The notes beneath the pieces are model-generated. The model was not told where the DNA came from and did no database searches. It saw only the letters and a program-made list of their open reading frames with translations. A stretch of 64,000 nt of DNA. It comes from Marinomonas maritima. Lineage in GTDB: Bacteria; Pseudomonadota; Gammaproteobacteria; Pseudomonadales; Marinomonadaceae. The number at the start of each line of letters is the position of its first letter. Positions within the stretch are counted from its first letter, which is position 1. The translations under genes and the position numbers were made by a program. The stretch covers positions 186,001 through 250,000 of the forward strand of contig NZ_JAMZEG020000002.1 in assembly GCF_024435075.2 (NCBI RefSeq), in the 5' to 3' direction. Below are positions 8,626 through 17,410 of this stretch, one piece after another.

Positions 8626-8961
8626 ATGGATATGTCTGTGTGGCTGGCGCTCGTCAGCATTGCCATTGGCACGTATTTACTTCGTCTTTTGCCGTATCTT
8701 TGGATGAAACGAAGCTTGGCTAAAAAACAAACGGAGGACGGCGTTGGCTCAATGCCAACTTGGTTAACCATTTTGGGGCCAACCATGATTGCAGCGATGT
8801 TTGGCACGTCTTTAGTGCCTGCTCACCCTGGTGCTCTGTCTTGGTTAGCGACTGGGGTAGGTGTACTCGTTACCTTCGGTGTTTGGAAGCGTACCCGATC
8901 CATGGGCTTGCCCATTTTATGTGGGGTAGTGGCATTTGGGGTGATAACGCTTTGGTTTTGA
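8626..8961 (+). CDS. azlD: AzlD-family small subunit of the amino acid exporter
   Basis: 111 residues with about four hydrophobic segments. IAIGTYLLRLLPYLW near the start and the central WLTILGPTMIAAMFGTS match AzlD. The ATG at 8626 follows GGGAGGGC and sits two bases after the azlC stop; longer upstream frames only run through azlC in the wrong frame. It is thought to act as partner of AzlC in exporting branched-chain amino acids. Last gene of the regulator-azlC-azlD unit. Confidence 0.9.
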   Translation: MDMSVWLALVSIAIGTYLLRLLPYLWMKRSLAKKQTEDGVGSMPTWLTILGPTMIAAMFGTSLVPAHPGALSWLATGVGVLVTFGVWKRTRSMGLPILCGVVAFGVITLWF

Positions 8962-8989
8962 GGTAAATGGGGTCAAGTTAAATGGAGGT

Positions 8990-9026
8990 AGATGATAATA
9001 GACTCTAATTTCCATCTGATCTTAAA
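8990..9026. repeat. Degenerate REP-like palindrome, copy 3
   Basis: AGATGATAATAGACTCTAAT followed by TTCCATCTGATCTTAAAAG resembles the palindromes at 5154 and 10090, including the CTCTAAT loop and trailing TTAAAAGT. Arms are imperfect. The upstream AAATGGGGTCA also matches the flank of the 10090 copy. Confidence 0.6.
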
Positions 9027-9099
9027 AGTTTTAAAAGTCTATGGTTGAGTTGTTATCTCGTTTTTGTCCATCCATCTGATATTTTGGTGAATATAGTCT

Positions 9100-9696
9100 A
9101 TGAAAAAAAATATGGAAAAAGAGTTTTCCCCTTCTTGCGATAGAAATAAACAGCCTATTCTTGAACAGCTTTCTGTGCATTTTTCAGATCGCAAAAACGT
9201 GCTTGAGGTGGGTTCTGGTACGGGTCAACATGCGGTATTTTTTGCTGAGCATTTACCTCATTTGATTTGGAATACCAGTGATATGTTTGATTACCACGGT
9301 AGTATTCAAGCTTGGATGGCTGAGGCGACGTTGAGTAACCTTGTTTCACCTATCGAGTTTCACTTTGGTAAAAATGATTGGCCGAGCTTAGATATTGATA
9401 GTGTATTTACGGCGAATACCACCCATATTATGCAGCGTAATGATGCACAATTGATGATGAAAACGATCGCGGCGAATTTAAAGTCGGGCGGTATATTTTG
9501 TCAATACGGTCCAATGAATGTGAATGGTGAATACACCAGTGAGGGTAATCGAGAATTTGATCAGCACTTGAAAGAAAGTGGCTGTGGCGGTATTCGCGAT
9601 GTGGCTGAGTTGGTTGAATGGGCGGCTGGGATGGAATTGATAGAACAGGTTTCAATGCCTGCGAATAATTTTTTGCTGGTATGGAAAGTTGCTTAA
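9100..9696 (+). CDS. DUF938 SAM-dependent methyltransferase-like protein
   Basis: 198 residues, class I methyltransferase fold. The SAM-binding loop is VLEVGSGTGQHAVFFAEHLP (about residues 35-54), followed by the conserved FTANTTHIM segment and GGIFCQYGPMNVNGEYTSEGN, both characteristic of the DUF938 family. No substrate is established for the family as far as I know. It is a single-gene unit between REP-like sequence and a long non-coding stretch. The ATG at 9100 has poor ribosome-site support; the Met four codons later is an alternative start. Confidence 0.87.
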   Translation: MKKNMEKEFSPSCDRNKQPILEQLSVHFSDRKNVLEVGSGTGQHAVFFAEHLPHLIWNTSDMFDYHGSIQAWMAEATLSNLVSPIEFHFGKNDWPSLDIDSVFTANTTHIMQRNDAQLMMKTIAANLKSGGIFCQYGPMNVNGEYTSEGNREFDQHLKESGCGGIRDVAELVEWAAGMELIEQVSMPANNFLLVWKVA

Positions 9697-9956
9697 CTTC
9701 CTATCTCGTTGTCTTTGATAAGAGCCGCTGATAAAGGCTAGAGCTACCACTTTTCATACGATTGAAAATGGGCTTATAGAAACGAAAAATGAATTTTGAT
9801 CTGATGGAATAGAAATTCAAGAGTAGAGTACTAAGTGGATGGAAGTCATATTAAGTGAGCTGAGAGCATAACAAATGTCCTCGTACTGAACGACGCGTTG
9901 GACTGGTCTTGGATGATGAAGTGGTTCAACGATATGTCGTGATTTTTTAAGCGACT

Positions 9957-10080
9957 CTTTAATTCTGCTTTAGTGTGTTTGTATTCGCGAAGGCTAAATC
10001 TACCCTAAAACATTTCTGCCGATGGATAGCATATTACTTCCACTCAATGTACATTGGGTGCTCGATCTGTTTATTTATTA
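9957..10080. repeat. Direct repeat R1, left copy (about 124 bp)
   Basis: Matches 12518-12641 in the same orientation with roughly nine differences by eye. The two copies bracket the chemoreceptor gene. Open frames run antisense through the core of both copies but I do not recognise a family. The rest of the 9697-9956 gap shows nothing I can interpret. Confidence 0.8.
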
Positions 10081-10089
10081 TAGCTAAAT

Positions 10090-10129
10090 GGGGCCAGATG
10101 AAAATACGCTCTAATTTTCATCTGGCCCC
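10090..10129. repeat. REP-like palindrome, copy 2
   Basis: Perfect 16-base arms (GGGGCCAGATGAAAAT and complement) around the loop ACGCTCTA. Arms and loop are almost identical to the copy at 5154-5191. It ends five bases before an ABC ATPase remnant. Confidence 0.82.
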
Positions 10130-10134
10130 GAAAG

Positions 10135-10275
10135 TCTAGAAATTCTCCTGTTTTATTGTTAGACAAGCCATTTTACGGTTTGGACAACGTCACCATCGAA
10201 ACGATTTGTCACTCACTGCAGAACGACTACAAACTGGGTATCTTGATTCTAGTTAGTCATGTTGCTAGCCGATAA
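10135..10275 (+). pseudogene. Remnant of an ABC transporter ATPase
   Basis: One frame reads SRNSPVLLLDKPFYGLD, then ICHSLQNDYKLGILILVSHV before a stop. This is the Walker B to H-loop portion of an ABC ATPase (normally LLLDEPF-GLD and ILVSHD). Only about 46 codons remain, no start or Walker A is present, and the catalytic Glu after Walker B is Lys. The fragment begins right after a REP-like palindrome, which may mark the truncation point. Confidence 0.6.
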
Positions 10276-10413
10276 GGAAAGAACGCTCGAATCACCGAGC
10301 TTTAAATTACCCTCTTCAATGTGTCTCTAAAAAAGAAGGTTAAAGGAATATTTTTTACTTTGCTGATCTAGTTTATCTTATTTTTGTAACAAAAAAGAAC
10401 ATTATGCATACCG

Positions 10414-10447
10414 TATAGAACTGTTCTTAATCGTTGTTCTGTATATA
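10414..10447 (+). promoter_or_regulatory. Operator-like sequences upstream of the chemoreceptor
   Basis: TATAGAACTGTTCT (10414-10427) and CGTTGTTCTGTATATA (10432-10447) closely resemble the two halves of the 36-bp palindrome at 7310-7345; the second differs by one base from 7308-7323. They lie about 45-80 bases before the chemoreceptor ATG, in promoter position. Binding by the same XRE regulator is inferred. Confidence 0.45.
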
Positions 10448-10492
10448 ATTTTTGTTATGGAAGATTAAGCTTCTATTGAATGAGAGAATTTT

Positions 10493-12184
10493 ATGCTAAG
10501 TAATTTAAAAATATCACACAAAATAGCCATGTTGACATTGACTCAAATTATAGTGATTGCGTCTCTTGGTTGGATGGCTTTGTCACAAATGAAAAATATT
10601 GGTAAAGAGATTGATGATATTGCAGAGATCGATGTTCCCTTAACAAACATGCTTACCAAAATAACCGAGAACCAACTGCAGCAAGTCATTTCATTTGAGA
10701 GAGGCGCTTTTGAGGCCAGCTTAGTATTGGTTGGAAAAGGAAAGCAGGAAAGTGTTCTACGTGAGATTGAAACATCAAAAGCACTGTCTGCGGCTATTGA
10801 AAAAAAATTACATGAAGCAAATGGATTAGTTGACGACGCAATTATAAATGCACAAACCCAGTTTACTTCAGAGAAGTTCTCTGAATTTAGTAATGTATTG
10901 AAAACTATAGAAGAACATTATGTCACTTTAGATCATGAAACCGTGACGATAATGAATAAAATCAAAAATGGCGAATTACTAGAGAACATTGATCAGATTC
11001 ATTTACTTGAAAAACATCAAACTGAATTTGATCACGAATTATTGGACGCGTTACATCAACTCCAAAAGTTCACTGCAAACTCGGCGAAGCACGCAGAAGA
11101 ATATAAATTAAACGCTATTTATATGATTACGGTAGGATTGTTTATATCGATTTTGATCGCTGTGTTATTGGGTACTTTGATCGGACGGACAATTACTAAA
11201 CCAATTATCGAATTGAAAAACCAGCTAGAAGCAGTATCGAGTGGAGATGGTGACCTTACAGTACGTCTTAATAAGACCGGTAAAGACGAAATCGCGTCTG
11301 TTGCTCGTTCATTTGATAGGTTTGTAGAAAAATTATCGGTAATAATGCTTCAGGTAGGGACGTCTAGCACCTCTTTACAAGAATTGTCTAAGATTTCTGT
11401 CGATCTGATGAATCAAAATGAGAAGAATATACAAGAGCAAGGCCATGAAACGGAAATGGTTACTCATGCCATTACAGAAATGAGCCTTGCAACAGATGAA
11501 ATATCACAAAACACGACTAAAGCGTCAAGTATTGCTGAAAAAGTAAAAAATAGCGTTGAACAGGGTAAAAATAGCGCTGTGACAACACAAAGAATCATCA
11601 GTGAAATGGCTGAAGAAGTGTCTAAGACATCTAATGATTTAGAAGTTCTTGCAAAAGAAACAGACAACATAGGTACTGTTTTAGAAGCGATTCAAGGTAT
11701 TGCTGAACAAACCAATTTATTGGCACTGAACGCAGCAATTGAAGCCGCTCGTGCAGGTGAAACAGGTAGAGGTTTTGCTGTTGTAGCGGATGAAGTTCGT
11801 ACCTTAGCGCAGCGTTCTCAAGAGGCGACAGTGAGTATTCAGACTCTAATTGAAAAATTACAATTGGGTGCGAAAGACGCTGTTGCGAGTATGTTAGCTG
11901 GCAATCAGAAAACAGAAGAGTGTCTAAAACACAGTAATGAAACGGTTACCGTGTTTAATGAGGCATTTGATGCTGTGAATAGTATTTCTGACTTGAACAT
12001 ACAAATTGCCGCTGCGGTAGAAGAGCAATCTCAAGTGGCTAAAGATATTCATGCGAGTGTTGGTAATATTCAAGAGATCTCGGTAAATACGACAAAAGGC
12101 ACACAAAAATGCTCTGATACGAATAACAGCATGGCGACCAGTATTAATGAACTGAATCAAAGTATAAATCAATTTAAAATATAG
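10493..12184 (+). CDS. Methyl-accepting chemotaxis protein
   Basis: 563 residues. A first membrane helix (about 10-31), a helical periplasmic sensor of about 170 residues, a second membrane helix (about 205-228), a HAMP linker and a long cytoplasmic signalling coiled coil are visible. The hairpin tip that contacts CheA and CheW is [20 protein letters not shown] (about residues 402-421), followed by [17 protein letters not shown]. The sensor shows helical-bundle features but no recognised PAS or Cache domain. There is no C-terminal CheR-binding pentapeptide. The gene is solitary, lies between direct repeats and has operator-like sequences upstream, so it may have arrived by transfer. Confidence 0.95.
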   Translation: MLSNLKISHKIAMLTLTQIIVIASLGWMALSQMKNIGKEIDDIAEIDVPLTNMLTKITENQLQQVISFERGAFEASLVLVGKGKQESVLREIETSKALSAAIEKKLHEANGLVDDAIINAQTQFTSEKFSEFSNVLKTIEEHYVTLDHETVTIMNKIKNGELLENIDQIHLLEKHQTEFDHELLDALHQLQKFTANSAKHAEEYKLNAIYMITVGLFISILIAVLLGTLIGRTITKPIIELKNQLEAVSSGDGDLTVRLNKTGKDEIASVARSFDRFVEKLSVIMLQVGTSSTSLQELSKISVDLMNQNEKNIQEQGHETEMVTHAITEMSLATDEISQNTTKASSIAEKVKNSVEQGKNSAVTTQRIISEMAEEVSKTSNDLEVLAKETDNIGTVLEAIQGIAEQTNLLALNAAIEAARAGETGRGFAVVADEVRTLAQRSQEATVSIQTLIEKLQLGAKDAVASMLAGNQKTEECLKHSNETVTVFNEAFDAVNSISDLNIQIAAAVEEQSQVAKDIHASVGNIQEISVNTTKGTQKCSDTNNSMATSINELNQSINQFKI

Positions 12185-12190
12185 AACGTT

Positions 12191-12228
12191 CTACTGCTTG
12201 TGAAGGCAACACTTCCTTCACAAGTAGT
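12191..12228 (+). terminator. Stem-loop after the chemoreceptor gene
   Basis: CTTGTGAAGG at 12197-12206 pairs with CCTTCACAAG at 12215-12224, extended by flanking CTACT/TAGTG bases. It starts seven bases after the stop codon. There is no downstream T tract, so factor-independent termination is doubtful. Confidence 0.45.
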
Positions 12229-12381
12229 GACTACAATTACATTCAAAATTTCTAAATGACTCCTCTTAATAGCCTAAATTACTGATGAAAATATGTTGAT
12301 AAGTAATTTCAATAAATCAATAAGGGAACATACAACAAAGTCGAATTGACGTATCTTAATTTCTTAAAGTGTCTTTTCTAC

Positions 12382-12505
12382 GACTTAGGGAATGTGCGAA
12401 TAAGTCATATCTTTAGCTTCTGTGAATAAATAATTACATGAAGTATCAACTAGATAGAGTCGTCACTAAAACGTAAAAACGACTTGTTCGCAGCATCCCT
12501 AAGTC
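12382..12505. mobile_element. MITE-like element with 25-bp terminal inverted repeats
   Basis: The 25-base ends GACTTAGGGA...AATAAGTC (12382-12406) and GACTTGTTCG...CTAAGTC (12481-12505) are reverse complements at 21 of 25 positions. The 74 bases between them are AT-rich and hold no gene. Size and structure fit a non-autonomous IS derivative; a GACTTGTTCGCA-type end recalls IS4/IS5-group termini, but I cannot name a parent. No clear target duplication is visible. Confidence 0.6.
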
Positions 12506-12517
12506 AAGGTTTTCATA

Positions 12518-12641
12518 CTTTAATTCTGCTTTAGTGTGTTTGTATTCGTGAAGGCTAAACCTACCCCAAAACATTTCTGCCGATGGATAGCATATTACTT
12601 CCACTCAATGTACATTGGCAGTTCGATCTTTTCATTTATTA
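12518..12641. repeat. Direct repeat R1, right copy
   Basis: Second copy of the 124-bp repeat found at 9957-10080. It starts 12 bases after the MITE-like element and ends about 75 bases before the next gene. The remaining 12229-12714 region shows no other coding signal. Confidence 0.8.
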
Positions 12642-12714
12642 AGATCAACATTGGCTATTTACAGAGCCTAACAGCGTTATCCCTGCAATATTGGCGTTCA
12701 AATAGGAGTGCTAG

Positions 12715-13404
12715 ATGCAAGCTAAGTTTTCCGTTCAAATTGATTCTTTCCATAAAATCAGCAAGATTCAAAACGCGTGGTCCAATGAGGATTATCGTGC
12801 CCTCATGAGCATTATGGATTTTGACGATGATGTCGATGTCATGGAAGCGACTGAACTCAGAGAGATGTGCATGATGTCGCTCAATGACCTTGAGCCTGCT
12901 GACGCGGCAAAGGCAGTGTTGACACATTTATTTCCTGAATTGCCAAAAGGTAAGATAGAGCAAATAAGTCACGATATGATTGATGATCGCTCGTGGGAAG
13001 AGTATCCAGATTGTTTGTTTCATGAGCGCTTCTTTAATGCTTATGCGTTATTACGAGAAGCGTTTAATGGGGTTTTCGCGAAACCGGCGGGTGTTGAATT
13101 GACCATGACTGTGACAGCCGCACACGATGAAGATATGACGATATTTGATGAGTCGCTAGAGTCTTCTATCGTGCGTTTATTAGCCAGTGGGCAAGGTGAT
13201 GATGCTTTAATAAATCGTCTGTACGAAGATCAAATTCAAGGAACGCAGTTCCCTGAAGCGCCGGGTATCGTATGGCGGTTGAAGCAGACAGCCGATGCAG
13301 GATTAACCCGTCAATTTAGCTTAATCAGTTCCAGTTTTTGGATGGAAAATTTCGAACAAGTCGACGGTTTTAAAGCGGTATCTCATGCCGATATAGATGA
13401 TTAG
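12715..13404 (+). CDS. Hypothetical acidic protein, family not recognised
   Basis: 229 residues, acidic, no signal peptide and no membrane span, so probably cytoplasmic. Mixed alpha/beta character throughout, with Asp/Glu-rich stretches such as FDDDVDVMEATELREMC near residue 38 and HDEDMTIFDESLESS near residue 140. I find no motif that identifies an enzyme or binding fold. The start is supported by AGGAG upstream of the ATG. It stands alone downstream of the R1 repeat and convergent with the DUF465 gene. The coding pattern looks genuine. Confidence 0.72.
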   Translation: MQAKFSVQIDSFHKISKIQNAWSNEDYRALMSIMDFDDDVDVMEATELREMCMMSLNDLEPADAAKAVLTHLFPELPKGKIEQISHDMIDDRSWEEYPDCLFHERFFNAYALLREAFNGVFAKPAGVELTMTVTAAHDEDMTIFDESLESSIVRLLASGQGDDALINRLYEDQIQGTQFPEAPGIVWRLKQTADAGLTRQFSLISSSFWMENFEQVDGFKAVSHADIDD

Positions 13405-13462
13405 ATTTTTTTGGTCACCTTGATTGGTTCGTGTGTGATAAGGCTGATAGTTTAAAAGAGAG

Positions 13463-13517
13463 TAGGTAGGACGGAATTGGTTCTGTTAAAAGATGACGAT
13501 TAAAACAGTCCTACCTA
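13463..13517. repeat. Inverted repeat between convergent genes
   Basis: TAGGTAGGAC at 13463-13472 pairs with GTCCTACCTA at 13508-13517; a shorter inner pairing (TCTGTT/AACAG) is possible. It lies between two convergent genes and ends eight bases before the DUF465 stop codon. It may act as a transcript-end structure. Confidence 0.5.
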
Positions 13518-13524
13518 AGGAGGG

Positions 13525-13785
13525 TTACGCTTTTTCGGCAGCGAGTCTTGTTGCTTTAATATAGCCTTGAAGCGTGTCTTTTAACTGTAGACGTTGTTTC
13601 TTTAATTTCTCTTCTTCTAACGTAGTCGATGGGATAATTTCCTGCTCCCGTTTCTCTACTTCTTTTGTTAGATGATTGTATTCGTCGTAGAGCTTTTTGA
13701 AGTGAGCATCGTCCATTTTTAACTGGTGAATGTCTTCTTTATACTCTGGAAATTCGTTGATCAAACTATGGTCTTCGATTGGCAT
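13525..13785 (-). CDS. DUF465 (YdcH-like) small coiled-coil protein
   Basis: 86 residues, almost wholly helical and highly charged. The HFKKLYDEYNHLTKEVEKRE segment followed by LEEEKLKKQRLQLKD is the DUF465/YdcH pattern, with HSL near the N-terminus. Function is unknown for the family; the protein is cytoplasmic and probably oligomeric. GGAGGCAAAT precedes the ATG. Monocistronic by its surroundings, with a hairpin downstream and a terminator upstream. Confidence 0.88.
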   Translation of the reverse strand: MPIEDHSLINEFPEYKEDIHQLKMDDAHFKKLYDEYNHLTKEVEKREQEIIPSTTLEEEKLKKQRLQLKDTLQGYIKATRLAAEKA

Positions 13786-13973
13786 ATTTGCCTCCTGTCT
13801 TTGTTTGCTTTCATCTTAGGATAGTCTAGTTAAGCCTATCGTCTCTTGATGCTTGTCAGGCTTTTTACTATTTTATTAAAAATAGTAATGGCCTGTTTAT
13901 TCGCGTTTTCAACGACAAGCTTTAAGTCTAGGCAACACTTCATTTTCTGTTGGTTTTCTTGGTTATTTACTGA

Positions 13974-14017
13974 CAAAAAAAAGCCGTGGTAGAGTTTTCC
14001 TATCACGGCTTTTTTTG
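13974..14017. terminator. Bidirectional rho-independent terminator
   Basis: GCCGTGGTAG pairs with CTATCACGGC around a short TTTTC-containing loop, with an A run on one side and a T run on the other. It ends the DUF748 gene on the minus strand. The rest of the 13786-14107 gap contains nothing else I can support. Confidence 0.85.
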
Positions 14018-14107
14018 TAGATCGTTTATGGCTTCAGCTATTTTTCTGAAGTGGCGCGCTTAAAGTGCTGTCTTTAAAGCAAAGTCCCATCTCTAAAATA
14101 AAGAGTC

Positions 14108-17100
14108 CTAGAAATTTAATTCGACTCTTGGTTGGCTGGATTTTGATAAATCTATTTCTGGAGAACAAAGGTAAATGCGTGACGAGCTGATGCCTTCCTT
14201 AACTAAATGATCTTTTAAGTAGTGTGCTCGTTCTTGTGCAAGATTTTTTGCTATGTCTTTTGCTGCGTCGTCAATCGAGACGGGTGGATTATCAAATCCT
14301 AAGTCAAGATAGCTTGCGACGCCACAAGCTTTAAGCTGGCTGTCTTTTTTGTCTTTCATTAAGGCGATAAGCTGTTTTATAAAAACGTCTTGCGATGCAT
14401 TCAGGTTGCTTTCTTTGGCTTCAAATAACAGTGGTTCAACACGAATTTTTAGCAGTTGATCACCTGCAAATTGTGCGATGCTGATCACATTCGCGTAAGG
14501 CACAAAGGTTTGCATTAAATAGCTACTGGAAGCCGTAAATAGGGCTTTACGCACAGGCAGGAGTAAGAAGTCTTGCCAGCCAAACTCAGGATTATCGATG
14601 TCGCCAGAAAGGGGAATGTCTAAATCAATATTGTTTTTACTGTCTTTTAAAATGCTCACCGCAATATTAAGAGGAATGGCGCCCGCTTTGATGACAGAAT
14701 TGCTTTCTTTGCGTCCTCCTAAATCAAACTCTCTTAATAGAATATGAGAGTTACCATCCAATACACCGTTTTCTGCGTCGAGTTTTAGATCCAAGTCCAA
14801 CTGCCCAGAATCGATTTGATAGCCCAAAATATTGGCAATATAAGATGAGTAGGGCGGCAACTCCGCTTCTTTAATAATCAATTCACTCTTCATAGTGAGT
14901 TTGTCGGCCAGCGGCCAAATGGTGATGTCGCTTTGTAATATGGCGTATTTCCCATTGCGGGCTCTGAGCGCCAATACAGTAGCTTGATCTTTTTTCTTGG
15001 TATTGAGTTTTCGTAATGACAGAGTCTCTATTTCTAATGAGCGTAGTAAAGTGGGTGAAATGCTTTTGTCTTGTACATTAATGCTGGAGGTGCCTGTTGT
15101 GTCATAGGCTTCTAAAATGACGTAATACGGCGCCTTAAACGCTGGATCTTGCTTGTTAATGGTGCTCTTAACATCTTTTTCTCTAGGTGTGCTTGAACTT
15201 TTTAGTGAAGGTTGCGACGCTTTTTGTTGATCCGCTTTTATAAATACAAGATTTTCTAGGCGCTTTTGTTTGTCAATAATAAGGTTCACATTGACTGAAT
15301 CTGTGGCGATGGTGTTGATACTGGCACCATCTTGGTTTGCTTCTACTTCGCTTATCTTGATACTGCCAATATGGCTTAGCGCTGGTTGCGGTTGTTTGTC
15401 GTTTGTATCTGAAAGTGTTTGAGACAAGGTTAAGTCAGCGATATTTAATTGAGCGAATTTGATGTCAAACGTTGGGTCTTGTTGGGTGAACGAAAGACCA
15501 CTAACGTCTGCGCTCTTCCAAGATGCTGCTCGTTTTTCATTGCTTAACAGACTGTCGAGTAATTGACTTGAAAAGTTTAGGTTAACGCCTTCTAAAATAG
15601 ATGGTTGCTGATTTTCTTGCTTAACGTTTAATTGCTCTGCAGTGAGTGTTGCGACACCCAGTGAAAATTGTTTTCCGTCAATTTGAGTGGCTTTTAAACC
15701 ATTAATATTGATGTCTAATTGCGTATTTTGAGCCGTGATGCTATCGCCTTCCTTTCTCACCGAAAGGGTATTAGACAGATTGAAGACGTCATAATTAGCG
15801 GTGTTGCCTGCTTGTCGTACCGATAAATTATTGCTTTGTATGTCAGCGGTTAGCGACGCTGTTAGTGCTTCTTGCGGGTCCATAGCAACGGTTAAATTAC
15901 TTAAGCCAATCTGTGTTGTTCCGTTTTCTACCGCAAGGCTATCGAGTGCAACAGACACGTCAGTCATGTCTATTTTGGTTGTGGTACTTTTGGCCGTAAG
16001 GCCCAGTGCATCACGCGTTATGTCCAACGGCGTATTTATGTTCAGTTGACCATATTGTATTACTTGTCCCGTTTGTGTGAAACGAGACTGTTGTGATTGG
16101 AGTTCTAGTGTCCCAATCACGGACAATAGATTGGCAGATACGAATTTAATATTAGATTGTGTCAGCTTTAGCGAGGTTGATTGTGTCGCAAGACTGTCTG
16201 TCTCGTTTAAATTTAGACCGAGTGCTTCCACTTGCGCCTCTAAATTTAAATTATTTAGCGTCAATGTCGGTTCGCCATCAAGCACATCACGTTTTATATC
16301 AAGCGGCGCTTTCATGCTTAATAGGCCAAATTGCATCACTTGGTCCGCTTGTGTGATGTGTGACTGTTCTGATTGAAGCGCTATCGCCCCAGTGATGGAC
16401 AATTGATTGGCAGAGATATACTCAATATTAGATTGTGTCAGTGTCAGTGAGGTGGATTGTGTCGCAAGGTGATCTGTTTCGTTTAAATGCAGATCGAGTG
16501 CCGCGACTTGCACCTCTAGATTTAGATTGTTAACTGAAAATACTGGCGCGTTATTAGCTTGTTTTTGATGGAATTGGAATTTTCCGGCTAGATTGAATTG
16601 TCCTTTGCCTTCATTAAAGGGCGATGGTAAAAAATGATGAAAGCTTTCTATTGGGAGGTACAGGTTTTTTATGCTGATATCGGCATTGGCTTGTTCGGGC
16701 GTGTAATCAAAGTCGCTATTGATGGATAAGGATGCTTGGTTAACCAGCGCAGACAAAGCAATATTTCCTTTCCAATTGAGTTCATGGCCTGATAAGCCCT
16801 TGATAGACAGTGACGACAAGCGGAATGTATCTGATTCAACAGGTTTCGTTAAATCCTGCTGGCGGGATAAATTTACCTGACTGTCAGTCACGGTAATGGC
16901 AGGCAGTTTTATTTTCCAAGGCGAATGCGTTGGAGAAACGTCTTCTTGTTTTGTATCGTCGGCTTTGGGTTCGTTTTCTGTATTTTTTGCAAGATATTGA
17001 GCGGTATCAATTCCGGCGACAATCCAATGGTTTTCTTGCTGGGCAACGAGCAGGTTTAACCCTTCTATCTTTGCTTCTGATATGTGTACGGTCTTAGTTA

Positions 17101-17371
17101 GCAGTGGCAATATTTCCACTTCGAAAATAGCGCGTTTTAGTGTCAAGGTGTCTTGGGTTTTGTTATTGATGGTGATGTTTTTCAAATCCACTTTAGGTGG
17201 AAAAAAATCAACAGACAGTTTGCCTATAGAAGCGTCTTCGCCTTGTTGATGAAAGTAAGCGATTAGATAATGTTCTGCAACAAACGGCGTCGCCAGCCAA
17301 AGCGCCGTGATTAATCCGGTAAGAACCGCGAATGGGTAAAAGACAAAGTTTCGAAAATACCGGCGTTTCAT
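14108..17371 (-). CDS. Giant DUF748 (AsmA-like) envelope protein
   Basis: 1087 residues. One N-terminal membrane helix (about 11-31) anchors a long periplasmic chain rich in beta strands, as in AsmA-like and DUF748 proteins, some of which are linked to outer-membrane lipid transport or assembly. The conserved LLREFDLGGRKESN and WQDFLLLPVRKALFT stretches and the C-terminal QERAHYLKDHLVKEGI segment, OmpA-like in flavour, fit DUF748. Residues 279-364 and 371-456 are tandem copies, 55 of 86 positions identical. Monocistronic, followed by a terminator. Molecular role is inferred only. Confidence 0.85.
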   Translation of the reverse strand: MKRRYFRNFVFYPFAVLTGLITALWLATPFVAEHYLIAYFHQQGEDASIGKLSVDFFPPKVDLKNITINNKTQDTLTLKRAIFEVEILPLLTKTVHISEAKIEGLNLLVAQQENHWIVAGIDTAQYLAKNTENEPKADDTKQEDVSPTHSPWKIKLPAITVTDSQVNLSRQQDLTKPVESDTFRLSSLSIKGLSGHELNWKGNIALSALVNQASLSINSDFDYTPEQANADISIKNLYLPIESFHHFLPSPFNEGKGQFNLAGKFQFHQKQANNAPVFSVNNLNLEVQVAALDLHLNETDHLATQSTSLTLTQSNIEYISANQLSITGAIALQSEQSHITQADQVMQFGLLSMKAPLDIKRDVLDGEPTLTLNNLNLEAQVEALGLNLNETDSLATQSTSLKLTQSNIKFVSANLLSVIGTLELQSQQSRFTQTGQVIQYGQLNINTPLDITRDALGLTAKSTTTKIDMTDVSVALDSLAVENGTTQIGLSNLTVAMDPQEALTASLTADIQSNNLSVRQAGNTANYDVFNLSNTLSVRKEGDSITAQNTQLDININGLKATQIDGKQFSLGVATLTAEQLNVKQENQQPSILEGVNLNFSSQLLDSLLSNEKRAASWKSADVSGLSFTQQDPTFDIKFAQLNIADLTLSQTLSDTNDKQPQPALSHIGSIKISEVEANQDGASINTIATDSVNVNLIIDKQKRLENLVFIKADQQKASQPSLKSSSTPREKDVKSTINKQDPAFKAPYYVILEAYDTTGTSSINVQDKSISPTLLRSLEIETLSLRKLNTKKKDQATVLALRARNGKYAILQSDITIWPLADKLTMKSELIIKEAELPPYSSYIANILGYQIDSGQLDLDLKLDAENGVLDGNSHILLREFDLGGRKESNSVIKAGAIPLNIAVSILKDSKNNIDLDIPLSGDIDNPEFGWQDFLLLPVRKALFTASSSYLMQTFVPYANVISIAQFAGDQLLKIRVEPLLFEAKESNLNASQDVFIKQLIALMKDKKDSQLKACGVASYLDLGFDNPPVSIDDAAKDIAKNLAQERAHYLKDHLVKEGISSSRIYLCSPEIDLSKSSQPRVELNF

Positions 17372-17410
17372 TGTGTTCTGCCTTTTTAAAGATTGTATCC
17401 GTGGATAGGA

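Noticed and set aside
12536..12927. Open frames on both strands around the right R1 repeat
   Set aside because: They are inside or antisense to the repeat and the start of the real gene at 12715, and lack ribosome sites.
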